Source: Saprospiraceae bacterium
GTDB lineage: Bacteria; Bacteroidota; Bacteroidia; Chitinophagales; Saprospiraceae
Assembly: GCA_027488935.1 (NCBI GenBank)
Contig: JAIYAP010000016.1
Coordinates: forward strand, 1 to 64,000
Direction of reading: 5' to 3'
Length of the DNA stretch: 64,000 nucleotides
Shown: one piece after another, positions 45,711 to 55,602 of the stretch
Layout of the letters: every line of letters starts with the position of its first letter
Numbering within the stretch: position 1 is the stretch's first letter
Position numbers and translations under genes: made by a program
Notes under the pieces: generated by a model
What the model saw: only the letters and a program-made list of their open reading frames with translations
What the model was told of the DNA's origin: nothing
Database searches by the model: none

Positions 45711-45733
45711 CGATTGGATTGGATAATAGAAGC

Positions 45734-48250
45734 ATGGAAGCATTGGAGTTATTAAAACGAAGGGTAGAGCGCGAAGTTGCGGCTCGAAAACTGGCAGAAG
45801 CGATCATGGAGCAGAAAGCCCTTGAATTGTATTATGCCAACCAGGAGTTGCGCAACCTGAACGGCAGTTTGGAGCAGACGGTAGCGGAGCGTACCCATGA
45901 TTATATTGCGGAACAATCACGTTTGAGGTCTTTGATCACGAATTTGGATTCGGGGGTTTTGTTGGAGGATGAGCATCGGAAGGTGATGTTGGCCAATCAA
46001 ATGTTTTGTGATCTGTTTAATATTCCGGTGGAGCCTGAGATGATGCGGGGGCTGGATTGTACACAGTCGGCCGAGGTAAACAAGCATTTATTTGCTGATC
46101 CTGCGCAATTTGTACGACGGATTGATGAATTGTTGGAAAACAGGCAGTTGGTTACCGACGAGGAGTTGGATTTGGCGGATGGCCGGGTATTTCGGCGCAC
46201 TTATGTACCCATTTTTGAAGGAAATGATTATTTGGGGCATCTTTGGCGTTATTCGGATGTAACCGATGAGGTTCAGGCGCATGAAACCCTGCGTCATAGT
46301 GAAGATAAATACCGGCGGATCATTGAGAACATGGAATTGGGACTGATGGAGGTGGACAATGATGGTCGGATTGTTTTGCCTTATCCGCGTTTTTGTGCCA
46401 TGTTGGGGTATGATCCGGAGGAGTTACGCGGTCAAATGGCCACAGAAATATTGCTGCCACCGGAGTATTTACCCGTATTGCAACAGCAAGCGGTTGATCG
46501 CTTGGCAGGTAATGCAGGCGTATATGAGGTGCCGATCATTAAAAAAGACGGTAATTTGATGTGGGCGATGATCTCTGGGGCGCCGATTATCAACATCCAT
46601 GGTACGGTTACGGGTAGTATTGGCATCCATTACGACATTACCCAGCAAAAAACCTTGTACCGCGAGCTGGAGGAGTCGAAAAAACGCGCAGAGGAAGCGC
46701 AAGAGGCTGAAAAACAGTTTTTGGCCAATATGAGCCACGAAATTCGGACACCCTTGAATGCGATCATCGGGATGGCGCATTTGCTGATAGATACCGACCC
46801 ATCCGAAGAGCAAAAGGAGTATTTGTCGATCCTAAAGAACAGCGCAGAGATGTTGCGTACCTTGATTTCGGATGTTCTTGACTTATCGAAAATCAGGGCA
46901 GGTAAAATGGAGGCCCAGGAGAAAGAGTTTGATTTGGTTGCCCTGGTACAGACCCTTGCAAAATCCGTGCAATTGCGGATGGAAAGCAAATCGGTTGAGG
47001 TGAAGGCCGATATAGATCCGGGAATTACCCATTTGGTGTTGGGAGATGATTTGTTATTGAACCAGATTTTGCTTAATTTGCTCGGAAATGCTGAGAAATT
47101 TACGGCCGAAGGGGAAATTGGGATACGAACCAAAATATTGTCGGAGCCACATGAAACACCGATGTGGGTAGAATTTTGTGTGTATGATACCGGCATCGGA
47201 ATTCCGCCAGAGAAGCATGATCTGATTTTCCAGACTTTCCGGCAGGTAGATGGCGATACGCGGCGCAAATTTGGCGGTACAGGTTTGGGCTTGGCAATTA
47301 CCAAGCAATTGGTTGAGTTGCAGGGCGGTAGTATTCGGGTTGAAAGCACCCTTGGGGTAGGGACTCAGTTTTACATAAACTTACCGTATTTGAACACGGG
47401 GGTTGTGGCCGAGCAGAATACCCCGATTATGGAGCAAATGCAGCTCAATTCGGATGGAAAACGCATTTTGGTGGCAGAAGATAACGCGATGAATCGCAAG
47501 TATATTGACACCTTATTGCGCAAGTGGAATATTGAGCACTTTTTTGCCCATAATGGTCGGGAGGCATACGAGATGTGTTTAGAAGACCATTATGACCTTG
47601 TGTTGATGGATATTCAGATGCCGGAAATGGATGGTTACGAGGCCTGTCAAGCCATTCGGGACTTGCCTGGCCTGAACAATAAAACCCCCATCATTGCGCT
47701 TACGGCATCTGCCATGCTTTCGCAGCGGGATAAAGCCTTTTTCGCCGGCATGAATGATTATTTGAGTAAGCCATTCAAACCCTTGCAGTTATTTGAAAAA
47801 ATCTGCTTGTATATCGACTCAAATGAAATAGAAACGAATATGCCCACTCCGCAGGAATTTACTTTCGACAAGCGCTTGGACACCGAGCTGTTGGAAACCA
47901 TGTATGGCGACGATCTTGATTATGCGTTTGAAATGTTTGAGGCGTTTCGGGATAATGTGCCGAAAGAATTCAAAAGCATACAACCTTTGCTTGATGGAGA
48001 AAAATGGCCAGAAGTAGCACGACTTTTGCATAAGATAAAACCGTCCTTTGGGATGGTGGGGTTGAGTGAACTGGAAAAGGCGTTGGAGCAAATGGAGCAA
48101 AGTGCCAAGAACCAGCCCAACAAAGCAAATTTGCATACCATGTTTATGCAGGTGCAAAATTTGTTTGATGTAGGCACCCGCATCATCGACAACGAATACA
48201 GTAAATTGAAAAAAATCATTTCTAATCCAACTCATACGCCACCACAATAG
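45734..48250 (+). CDS. Hybrid histidine kinase, H-NOX partner
   Basis: This 838-residue soluble kinase has an N-terminal coiled coil (about 5-65), two PAS-like domains (about 70-180 and 185-305), HisKA with phospho-acceptor His335 (FLANMSHEIRTPLNAIIGM), a HATPase domain (DTGIGIPPEKHDLIFQTFRQ, FGGTGLGLAI), a receiver domain with Asp626 (LVLMDIQMPEMDGYEA) and a C-terminal Hpt domain with His766 (LLHKIKPSFGMVG). It has no membrane segments. A TTG at 45719 is an alternative start. Layout matches HnoK-type partners, whose autophosphorylation is controlled by NO-bound H-NOX. The Hpt should pass phosphate to a response regulator; two are encoded directly downstream. Confidence 0.93.
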   Translation: MEALELLKRRVEREVAARKLAEAIMEQKALELYYANQELRNLNGSLEQTVAERTHDYIAEQSRLRSLITNLDSGVLLEDEHRKVMLANQMFCDLFNIPVEPEMMRGLDCTQSAEVNKHLFADPAQFVRRIDELLENRQLVTDEELDLADGRVFRRTYVPIFEGNDYLGHLWRYSDVTDEVQAHETLRHSEDKYRRIIENMELGLMEVDNDGRIVLPYPRFCAMLGYDPEELRGQMATEILLPPEYLPVLQQQAVDRLAGNAGVYEVPIIKKDGNLMWAMISGAPIINIHGTVTGSIGIHYDITQQKTLYRELEESKKRAEEAQEAEKQFLANMSHEIRTPLNAIIGMAHLLIDTDPSEEQKEYLSILKNSAEMLRTLISDVLDLSKIRAGKMEAQEKEFDLVALVQTLAKSVQLRMESKSVEVKADIDPGITHLVLGDDLLLNQILLNLLGNAEKFTAEGEIGIRTKILSEPHETPMWVEFCVYDTGIGIPPEKHDLIFQTFRQVDGDTRRKFGGTGLGLAITKQLVELQGGSIRVESTLGVGTQFYINLPYLNTGVVAEQNTPIMEQMQLNSDGKRILVAEDNAMNRKYIDTLLRKWNIEHFFAHNGREAYEMCLEDHYDLVLMDIQMPEMDGYEACQAIRDLPGLNNKTPIIALTASAMLSQRDKAFFAGMNDYLSKPFKPLQLFEKICLYIDSNEIETNMPTPQEFTFDKRLDTELLETMYGDDLDYAFEMFEAFRDNVPKEFKSIQPLLDGEKWPEVARLLHKIKPSFGMVGLSELEKALEQMEQSAKNQPNKANLHTMFMQVQNLFDVGTRIIDNEYSKLKKIISNPTHTPPQ

Positions 48251-48342
48251 GTTTGGTACAAGGATCTTGGCTGTTTTTAAACACCGAGGGACCAAACCCA
48301 ATGCTACGGCACTTCAAAATTGCTTCACTTAATCAAAAAAAC

Positions 48343-49056
48343 ATGCTTCGATGTATAATTGTTGATGACGACATGATGGCCCGAAAGAGCCTCGAGCGTT
48401 TGTGTGCCAAACATGAACGGCTTGAGATGAAGGGATCTTTCGAAAAGGCCAGTGATGCCATTGAATTTTTGGAAAAAGAAGAGCAGGATACAGCCATTGA
48501 TTTGATTTTTTTGGATGTTGAAATGCCGGAAATGTCGGGTATTGAGTTTTTAGACCGCATTCCGGTGATGCCGATGGTGATTTTTACCACCTCCAATTCA
48601 GATTATGCATTTGAAGCGTTTGAATACAAGGCCGTCGATTTTTTGAAAAAGCCCATTTCTTTGCCGCGTTTCGAACAATCTATCCTGAAAGCCATCGAAG
48701 CTAGTCAGACCAACCAGGCAAATACCGCCGAGGCCCTGGCCAAAGCGAATGAAATTTTTGTTCGGGAAGATGGTCGGTATATTCGTGTTTCCTGCGATGA
48801 TATTTTGTTTTTTGAAAACGTAGGAGACTATGTGCGTATCAAAACCATTGCAGGGCAGCACATCATCCATGGTACCTTAAAAGCCATCGACGAAAAACTC
48901 AATGATCCACGTTTTTTAAAGGTACACCGCAGTTTTATTGTGCACCTTTCTAAAATCAAAGACATTGAAGAAAATACGCTGGTAATTGACAAAACGGTCA
49001 TCCCGATTAGTCGAGCCAACAAAAGCGAGCTGATGAATCGGTTGAAAATTTTATAA
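48343..49056 (+). CDS. LytTR-family response regulator
   Basis: This 237-residue regulator has a receiver domain (about 1-120; acidic pocket DDD at 8-10, phospho-acceptor Asp58 in LIFLDVEMPEMSG, Lys in FLKKPIS) and a LytTR DNA-binding domain (about 135-237, FVREDGRYIRVSCDDILFFE...RFLKVHRSFIVHLSKI). The frame is open from 48253, but the ATG at 48343 begins the receiver. It is the likely target of the adjacent hybrid kinase. LytTR regulators often control extracellular polysaccharide genes, which would fit the flanking cluster. Confidence 0.92.
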   Translation: MLRCIIVDDDMMARKSLERLCAKHERLEMKGSFEKASDAIEFLEKEEQDTAIDLIFLDVEMPEMSGIEFLDRIPVMPMVIFTTSNSDYAFEAFEYKAVDFLKKPISLPRFEQSILKAIEASQTNQANTAEALAKANEIFVREDGRYIRVSCDDILFFENVGDYVRIKTIAGQHIIHGTLKAIDEKLNDPRFLKVHRSFIVHLSKIKDIEENTLVIDKTVIPISRANKSELMNRLKIL

Positions 49057-49308
49057 AATAAGCAAAATTTAACTTGTTTGCTTGTTTTATTTGTTCCAAA
49101 AGACCTATCTTTAATCGATTTTTAGTCTTTCATATTTTTTATCCCCCCTTCGAAGACTGTCATTTTCTGTAAGCACTATGTCCTCCCAGCGAGGAAATTC
49201 AATTGATCAAGACTGGTAATTTCAACAAGCTGTATGCAATACGCATGCATGTTTCTTGACCTGTTTTATACGTGCATTTCAAATTAAACACTGCTTAATG
49301 TTTTTGTC

Positions 49309-49761
49309 ATGAATCAAAAACCTGACTTATTGCTTGTAGATGACGCTCCCATGATGACGCGTTTTCTCTCCTTGTTTTTTGCCGAGCAATACAGGGTAAC
49401 CAGTTGTCTCAATCCGGAGGAGGCAATCGATCTAATCCGCAAGGGTTATTTACCTGATATCATTGTAAGCGACCTCGATATGCCACAGATGTCGGGCCTG
49501 GTGCTTACCAAGGTCTTGCGGCAGCTCATGCCCGATTGCCCATTGGTGGTCGTAAGTGGCTTGAAAGAAAGCAAGCACCGTTTGGCTGCCCTGGAAGCAG
49601 GTGCGGATGACTTTTTGGCGAAGCCTTTTCACCCGGCCGAATTACAGGCACGTTTGGAAAACTTACTGCAACGCAGCGAGCAAAAAAAAACGGAATCGGC
49701 TCAGCCACAAGCACCTGCGCCTAGTAGCAAGGTGAAAACGCCGCCATTTTCCCTTTCATAA
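49309..49761 (+). CDS. Single-receiver response regulator
   Basis: This 150-residue protein is a CheY-like receiver (acidic residues DD at 11-12, phospho-acceptor Asp55 in VSDLDMPQMSG, Thr/Ser in VVVSGLKES, Lys in FLAKPFHP) with a low-complexity Pro/Gln/Ala/Ser tail of about 30 residues and no output domain. It is 252 bp after the LytTR gene, with a possible promoter (TTG 49082-49084, TATCTTTA 49106-49113), and 41 bp before the sugar transferase gene. It may act as a phosphate shuttle for the hybrid kinase or bind a partner in the polysaccharide machinery. Confidence 0.87.
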   Translation: MNQKPDLLLVDDAPMMTRFLSLFFAEQYRVTSCLNPEEAIDLIRKGYLPDIIVSDLDMPQMSGLVLTKVLRQLMPDCPLVVVSGLKESKHRLAALEAGADDFLAKPFHPAELQARLENLLQRSEQKKTESAQPQAPAPSSKVKTPPFSLS

Positions 49762-49802
49762 AGCTTACAAAACGCGCGATTTTTTAATAATACATCATCA
49801 CA

Positions 49803-50558
49803 ATGACTACGAACAGATCCAAACCCTTTTATGATTTTTTTAAAAGGACCAGCGATATCGTGGCATCGGGCATCATTTTGATCCTGATCAGTCCCATATT
49901 GCTCGGTATTGCCATCGCTTTAAAACTGGAATCGCCAGGCGCGCCCGTTTTTTACAGTTCCAAACGGGTTGGGCGCAACTATCTGGTGTTCAATTTTTTG
50001 AAATTTCGGTCTATGAAGCCCAATTCGGACCAATTGCTGGCTAAAATGCAGCACTTGAACCAGTATGATGCGCAAACGGCGGCGGCACCTAAACAGGTGG
50101 TAGAAGCCGCGCCCTCTGGTGTGATGTTGTTTTCGGATGAGGGTTGGATTCCGGAAGAAAAGTTGATTGCGGATGCCAAGAAAGTTGAAGAAAAGCCTTT
50201 CATGAAAATCACCAACGATCCGCGTATTACCAAGGTGGGCCATTTTATTCGCAACACCAGCATGGACGAATTGCCCCAGTTGATCAATGTGTTGCGTGGT
50301 GATATGTCGCTGGTAGGAAACCGTCCGCTGCCGGTGTACGAAGCCGAGCAACTTACCACCGATGAGGCTGTGGAGCGGTTTTCGGCACCAGCCGGTATTA
50401 CAGGTTATTGGCAAGTAACAGACCGCGGCAAAAAAGGGGTAAGTGCCGACAGTCGGAAGCATTTGGACGTGGAGTATGCGCGTCGGTATTCGTTTTTTCT
50501 TGATTTGTGGATTTTAGTCAGAACTCCGATGGCAGCCTTACAATCGGCCAACGTATAA
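49803..50558 (+). CDS. Initiating sugar transferase (PF02397 type)
   Basis: This 251-residue protein is a polyprenyl-phosphate hexose-1-phosphate transferase that starts glycan assembly. It has one N-terminal helix (about 18-40, IVASGIILILISPILLGIAI), a basic/aromatic segment KRVGRNYLVFNFLKFRSM, and the catalytic core KITNDPRITKVGHFIRNTSM, DELPQLINVLRGDMSLVGNR. Between FRSM and KITND lies an extra segment of ~65 residues rich in Gln/Ala/Glu, which is longer than in many homologues. It lacks the large N-terminal domain of WbaP. It closes the polysaccharide cluster and is the expected first enzyme in the pathway. Confidence 0.92.
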   Translation: MTTNRSKPFYDFFKRTSDIVASGIILILISPILLGIAIALKLESPGAPVFYSSKRVGRNYLVFNFLKFRSMKPNSDQLLAKMQHLNQYDAQTAAAPKQVVEAAPSGVMLFSDEGWIPEEKLIADAKKVEEKPFMKITNDPRITKVGHFIRNTSMDELPQLINVLRGDMSLVGNRPLPVYEAEQLTTDEAVERFSAPAGITGYWQVTDRGKKGVSADSRKHLDVEYARRYSFFLDLWILVRTPMAALQSANV

Positions 50559-50603
50559 TCTTTCGTTTTAATCCCAAGTAATTTACTGTTTCAAAAAAAA
50601 ACC

Positions 50604-52640
50604 ATGCAGTCTTACACACGCATTTTGTTTGGAATTTGTTTTTTCCTTTCTTCCTGCTTGCATTTACCATCGGACACCATTTCCGTGGAAGGTAAATATA
50701 TGGAAGAACTCATTGTGCCTGAAGGGTTTGATTTTACGACAACGCACAACCTTACGATAAAGGTGTCTGCCGTTGACAATAATAAAAACACCTTATCCAA
50801 TTTGCCCGTAGATATTTATCAATTGGAAAAGGATAGTACGGAACGGACTTATCTGATGAGTGCCTGGATAGGCCCTTCTGGTATTTTATCGCTTCCGCTA
50901 AATTTAGCGCCTTCCATTGTTTCACTCACATTGGAAACACTGTTTCCTGGCTTGCCTGGCGTACAAATTCAGGTAAACAACGCACAAACACTTGAAGTCA
51001 TATTGGGTGAAAATAATCAGGCGGGCGACCGTTCTGATCACGCCCTTCAAAAACCCAGGGGTCCTGCTGCTATACACGACCGCAATAATACTTACACATA
51101 TTTGGGTGGGTTTGACCCACTTGGCGTACCTACTTATTTAACACCTAGTGGGGAAAATGTCGGGCAGGATGTGCTGGAATTAATTTCGGCCAACCTGCCC
51201 GAGGGGCAATCTGTACCTACAAATCATCCTGATTATATAGCAGGTAGCACACAAACGAATATCGCATTGACGCAGAACGCCGAAGTTTGGGTGTATTTTA
51301 TCAGTGAGGGATCCCGAAAAAACAATGCTTTGGGATATTATACCTACCCAAGCAATAATCCACCTCAAAATGTAAGCGAAGCCGGCCCCCTTACGATTAT
51401 TTACCCAAACTTATCTTTTCCATCCAGTGGAGGCAATTTGCACACGGGCGACAAAGTGTACCTGGGTAATTTTTCGGCTGGAACAACCGTTGCCTGGTTT
51501 GTTGTGCCGGATGGTTGGGATCCAAGTGTCCCGGGGGTGACAGACGGGGATGATCCGGTGCGGTATACCAATGCGGCTTTGAACACCTTTACAGATCCTG
51601 CAAACCAAGCACATGCTGTCATGCTCCTCAATGCTGCCAGGGAATTGTTATTAATGGGCTTTGAAGCATCGAGCCGTCCATCGGGTGATCATGACTTTAA
51701 CGATGCTGTAATAGGGGTTAAGGTATTGCCTTTTAGTGCTTTAGATCAAAATAATTTGGTTCAAATAACCAGTCAAGGCGTAGATGTAGATGGGGATGGC
51801 ATACCAGATAATTTTGACCGCAATCCTACCGATCCTGTTTATGCGTTTGAGTCTTACAGTCCGACCGAAACCGGCATGGGAACGCTTGCTTTTGAAGATT
51901 TTTGGCCCGCAAAAGGTGATTATGATTTGAATGACATGGTAGTAGATTATCATGTAACAGAACGCCTGAATGCTGCCAATCAAATTGTACAAATTTTTAT
52001 AGATGTTCGTTTGCGTGCTATGGGTGCGAGTTTCAGAAATGGACTTGGGTTTGATTTAAATGTACCTTTTAATAAAATAAGCAGTGTTAGTGGCAGTATT
52101 TTGACGGAGTCCTATATTACGTTAAGCAGCAATGGAGCGGAAGCGGGTCAGAGCAGGGCAGTTGCCATTGCCTTTGACAATGGCTATTCCTTATTATCCA
52201 CACCGGGTGGAGGGTTTGTGAACACGGAGAAAAATCAAACCAATGTTGGATATTATGATTTTCAATTGAATATCATTTTTACCGAGCCTGTTAATCGTCA
52301 AACTTTAGGCTTGCCGCCTTACAACCCATTTTTGATTGCGCGTGGCGACAGAGGGATAGAAGTACACTTGCCGCGTTATCAACCTACGGATTTAGCCAAT
52401 TTGAGTTTGTTTGGTACCCTGGATGACGATTCCAATTCAAGTGGAGGGGCGACTTATTTGACATCCAGAAATTTACCATGGGCTTTGCATTTTCCAATTT
52501 CGTTTCCCTATCCAATTGAAAAAGTACCTATAAATATTGCCTATTTGCGTTTTAATCAATGGGCTGAAAGTGGAGGCGGTTTTTATCCAGACTGGTTCCA
52601 AGACAATCCGGGGTATTTAGCGCCGGATAAAATTTATTAA
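50604..52640 (+). CDS. LruC-domain lipoprotein, copy 1
   Basis: This 678-residue lipoprotein has a signal peptide with lipobox LSSC (Cys18). The central part matches DUF4114 (NALGYYTYPSNNPPQNV, GTTVAWFVVPDGW, then HDFNDAVIGV), and the C-terminal half is the LruC domain (TLAFEDFWPAKGDYDLNDMV; acidic D-rich loops suggest calcium binding). A DVDGDGIPDNFDRNP segment joins them. No T9SS sorting domain is present. The next gene is a paralogue of exactly the same length. LruC proteins occur widely in Bacteroidota and other envelope-rich bacteria; their function is unknown. Confidence 0.88.
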   Translation: MQSYTRILFGICFFLSSCLHLPSDTISVEGKYMEELIVPEGFDFTTTHNLTIKVSAVDNNKNTLSNLPVDIYQLEKDSTERTYLMSAWIGPSGILSLPLNLAPSIVSLTLETLFPGLPGVQIQVNNAQTLEVILGENNQAGDRSDHALQKPRGPAAIHDRNNTYTYLGGFDPLGVPTYLTPSGENVGQDVLELISANLPEGQSVPTNHPDYIAGSTQTNIALTQNAEVWVYFISEGSRKNNALGYYTYPSNNPPQNVSEAGPLTIIYPNLSFPSSGGNLHTGDKVYLGNFSAGTTVAWFVVPDGWDPSVPGVTDGDDPVRYTNAALNTFTDPANQAHAVMLLNAARELLLMGFEASSRPSGDHDFNDAVIGVKVLPFSALDQNNLVQITSQGVDVDGDGIPDNFDRNPTDPVYAFESYSPTETGMGTLAFEDFWPAKGDYDLNDMVVDYHVTERLNAANQIVQIFIDVRLRAMGASFRNGLGFDLNVPFNKISSVSGSILTESYITLSSNGAEAGQSRAVAIAFDNGYSLLSTPGGGFVNTEKNQTNVGYYDFQLNIIFTEPVNRQTLGLPPYNPFLIARGDRGIEVHLPRYQPTDLANLSLFGTLDDDSNSSGGATYLTSRNLPWALHFPISFPYPIEKVPINIAYLRFNQWAESGGGFYPDWFQDNPGYLAPDKIY

Positions 52641-52821
52641 GGTGGGTGTTTAGTTTAACGGGCATAACCACCTCAAAACAGGACAAAACCTACCGGTTTC
52701 AGAAAAAACAATCCAGGCACTATGAATGCTTTGCAATTTTGCTTTGCTGAAGCGCACAAGGGGGGATGTATACCTCCGATCGTTAGCAGCGTATCATTTC
52801 ATACATTTTAAATGCCAATTC

Positions 52822-54858
52822 ATGAAAGTCGTTATTCCGTTTTTAATGCTCTTATTAATGTTGTCCGCCTGTAATAACCCTATGGATGACATTGCAGATA
52901 AACCCGTTGAACTCAAAACCATGGATGAGTTGGTTGTGCCGGATGGGTTCAATTATGGGACGACCCAAACCTGTCATTTGCGTGTTTCAGCGGTAGATAA
53001 TACGGACAATCGAATGACCAATTTGCCGGTCCAAATTTACCAATTAGAAAAAGATAGTATCCATCCTGTGTTGTTACAGATGGGTTGGATTGGCGCGGAT
53101 GGGATTTATGAAGGAACATTTGATGTGTCCAATTCGGTTGTTGCATTGCTTGTACAATCAAGTTTTCCTGGTTTGCCTGAAGTCAACCTTCCATTAGTAG
53201 GTGCGAATAATTTTGAGGTAGTATTGGGGGCAAATAACCAAGCTAAGGATCGTTCGGATCATGCGACAGAGCGGCCCAAGCCGACTAAAGGGGCAGCAGA
53301 TCGGTCCGTATTTACCTATTTAGGTACCTTTGATGGCAGCGGTGTGCCGAATTACCTGGAACCACAGGGCGATATCGTAAATCAGGACATCTTGAACATG
53401 GTGAATGTTAATTTGCCAGAATGGCGTCCAGTTCCCCAATACAATCCGCAATACATTGCGAATGGCACCCAAACGAATACCGTACTTACCGCAGCAGCCG
53501 AAGTATGGATCACTTTTGTAACAGAGGGTGCGGGTTATCGCAATGCTTTAGGATATTATACTTATCCTACCAACGATCCACCTGCTTCGGTAGAGGACAT
53601 TGGCCCCTTAACGATTATTTTCCCGAATCTTTCTTTACCGGGCAGTGGTGGCAACTTGCATACGGGTGATAAAGTGTATTTAGGGTTATTTCCAGCAGGA
53701 ACCACGATCGGGTATTTTTTGGTGCCAGATGGTTGGTCGCCCGGCATCTCCGGCGTTAGTGATGCTTCCAGTCAGATCCGGTTTTCGAACCGCGAATTCA
53801 ACACCTTTACGACCACTGAAGCGAGCAGCCACGTAGTACAATTGGTTGACCAAGACCGTGAATTGCTGCTTTTGAGTTTTGAAGACTTGAATCGCCCAAG
53901 TGGTGATAACGACTTTAACGATGCCATATTTTATGTGACGGCTACACCCTTTGTGGCGGTCAACCGGGAAAACATGGAGGAAGTAAGTGTTGCGGGTACA
54001 GATACGGATGGAGATGGTATTCCGGATGTATCAGACCTGGAGCCCAATGATCCGAGTTATGCATTTGAGACTTACACCCCCTCTTTGAATGGAAAAAATA
54101 CGTTATCTTTTGAAGATTTTTTTCCGGCAAAAGGGGACTATGATTTGAATGACATGGTGATCGATTACAATATTAAGGAGCGCCAAAATGCTGCGAGTAA
54201 GATCATTCAAATTAAATTTAACCTTACATTAAGGGCAATGGGTGCAGGCTTCCGAAATGGCTTTGCCTTTGAGTTACCGATACCAGCCTCTAAAGTATTG
54301 AGTGTAACCGGGACGAATCTTACCGAGAGTTACATTACGCTTAATTCGAATGGAACAGAAGCCAATTCGAGTAATGCTGTAATCATTGCATTTGACAATG
54401 GTTTTGGAATCATGCCGTCTCCCGATGGCGGTTTTGTAAATACAGAAGAAAATAAACCATTGATTGAACCGTACACGTTTGAGGTCAATGTGATTTTTAA
54501 TGAACCAATTTTGCGTTCAGATTTGGGTTATGCGCCCTATAACCCGTTTATTATGGTAAATAGGGAACGTGGTCGAGAAGTACATCTGCCGGGCAAGTTG
54601 CCGACTGAATTGGCGGATATGTCGTTGTTTGGTACCGCCGATGATGATACGAATATTAATGCGGGTAAAACATACCTGACCGCCAATAACTTACCCTGGG
54701 CGATTAACATTCCTGAATCATTTCCATATCCAAAAGAAAAAATCCCTGTAAACCAGGCTTATACAAAATTCAATCAATGGGCAGAAAGTGCAGGAAGTGG
54801 TTTTAAAGATTGGTTTAAGGCAAATCCGGGTAACCGGGTGCTAGTAAAAATATATTAA
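52822..54858 (+). CDS. LruC-domain lipoprotein, copy 2
   Basis: This 678-residue paralogue of the preceding gene has lipobox LSAC (Cys17, MKVVIPFLMLLLMLSACNNP), the same DUF4114 region (NALGYYTYPTNDPPASV, GTTIGYFLVPDGW), linker TDTDGDGIPDVSDLEPND and LruC domain (TLSFEDFFPAKGDYDLNDMV). The frame extends upstream to 52726, but the ATG at 52822 begins the signal peptide. Divergence is spread along the whole length, so the duplication is old. A strong terminator follows, so the pair may form one unit with the sugar transferase upstream. Confidence 0.88.
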   Translation: MKVVIPFLMLLLMLSACNNPMDDIADKPVELKTMDELVVPDGFNYGTTQTCHLRVSAVDNTDNRMTNLPVQIYQLEKDSIHPVLLQMGWIGADGIYEGTFDVSNSVVALLVQSSFPGLPEVNLPLVGANNFEVVLGANNQAKDRSDHATERPKPTKGAADRSVFTYLGTFDGSGVPNYLEPQGDIVNQDILNMVNVNLPEWRPVPQYNPQYIANGTQTNTVLTAAAEVWITFVTEGAGYRNALGYYTYPTNDPPASVEDIGPLTIIFPNLSLPGSGGNLHTGDKVYLGLFPAGTTIGYFLVPDGWSPGISGVSDASSQIRFSNREFNTFTTTEASSHVVQLVDQDRELLLLSFEDLNRPSGDNDFNDAIFYVTATPFVAVNRENMEEVSVAGTDTDGDGIPDVSDLEPNDPSYAFETYTPSLNGKNTLSFEDFFPAKGDYDLNDMVIDYNIKERQNAASKIIQIKFNLTLRAMGAGFRNGFAFELPIPASKVLSVTGTNLTESYITLNSNGTEANSSNAVIIAFDNGFGIMPSPDGGFVNTEENKPLIEPYTFEVNVIFNEPILRSDLGYAPYNPFIMVNRERGREVHLPGKLPTELADMSLFGTADDDTNINAGKTYLTANNLPWAINIPESFPYPKEKIPVNQAYTKFNQWAESAGSGFKDWFKANPGNRVLVKIY

Positions 54859-54886
54859 GAACGCAATATTAAGGTCAATTTGAGTT

Positions 54887-54918
54887 GCCGGGATGCAAAA
54901 GTGCATTCCGGCTTTTTT
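54887..54918 (+). terminator. Terminator after the LruC pair
   Basis: An 11-bp perfect stem GCCGGGATGCA (54887-54897) with TGCATTCCGGC (54902-54912), then six Ts. Confidence 0.92.
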
Positions 54919-55107
54919 CAATGGGTGTATTAGAAAAAAACATTAAAATGTAGTTAAAATTCGGGTTCAAACAACCTTGGTTTTGGCAAATTTTGCGTTT
55001 TCTCTGAGAAATCTTATTGTCTTAAATTGTTGAATATCAATAATATAGTATAAATAATTGTTAAACAAGCCTGTTTTTTTTATAAATCACAACCGTGAAA
55101 ATTGACC

Positions 55108-55138
55108 TTGTGGGACCTATAGAGACTACTTATTTTTG
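55108..55138 (+). promoter_or_regulatory. Candidate promoter of a gene-less transcription unit
   Basis: TTG at 55108-55110 and TATTTTTG at 55131-55138 are 20 bp apart, an exact match to the local promoter form. The predicted start is near 55145. No intact gene follows before the terminator at 55603. Confidence 0.5.
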
Positions 55139-55144
55139 TTCAGA

Positions 55145-55602
55145 AATTAGACAAACACGCAAAGTATTGGGGAGGTCGCAGTACAAAAAAACACTATGAA
55201 CAATCTTTTTTTAATACGTATTTCTTTTAAAACGTCAAACATGTTCCTCAAGTTACTGCCCGTGTTACTGTAAAAGTACAAGGCAGGATATGCATGCAGT
55301 TTTTTAAAACCAGCATGAAACCACGCTTCGTAGTACGCCACATGGATGGACGTACACTTCTGGTGAGGAGCCAATACTTTTACCAGTGTTTCTTTTGCTT
55401 CAATTAGGAAACATTTTGGCTCCTTACCGCATTAATCCAGGCTTGCAACAGGTAAAAGTGACAGACGATTGGATGATCGTTTAATTTTAATCCCCCCTAG
55501 CTTTAGTCGTTACATCCATAACGATTGCTCCTGCCTATAATCGCTTCATTTGCTTTAATCCAGTTGACTTTAATGCTTAAAAAATGTTATGTTGATCAAA
55601 TG
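55145..55602 (+). other. Possible non-coding RNA or decayed secreted-protein gene
   Basis: This stretch lies between a good promoter and a good terminator but has no intact gene. A 25-codon frame at 55196-55273 (MNNLFLIRISFKTSNMFLKL, then LPVLL and stop) looks like a signal peptide. Further fragments follow in other frames, the last ending ...GLQQVKVTDDWMIV at 55482-55484. This fits a broken short gene, but a regulatory RNA is equally possible. A 75-codon minus-strand frame at 55147-55374 has no protein-like features. The 54919-55107 part is AT-rich and empty. Confidence 0.35.
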
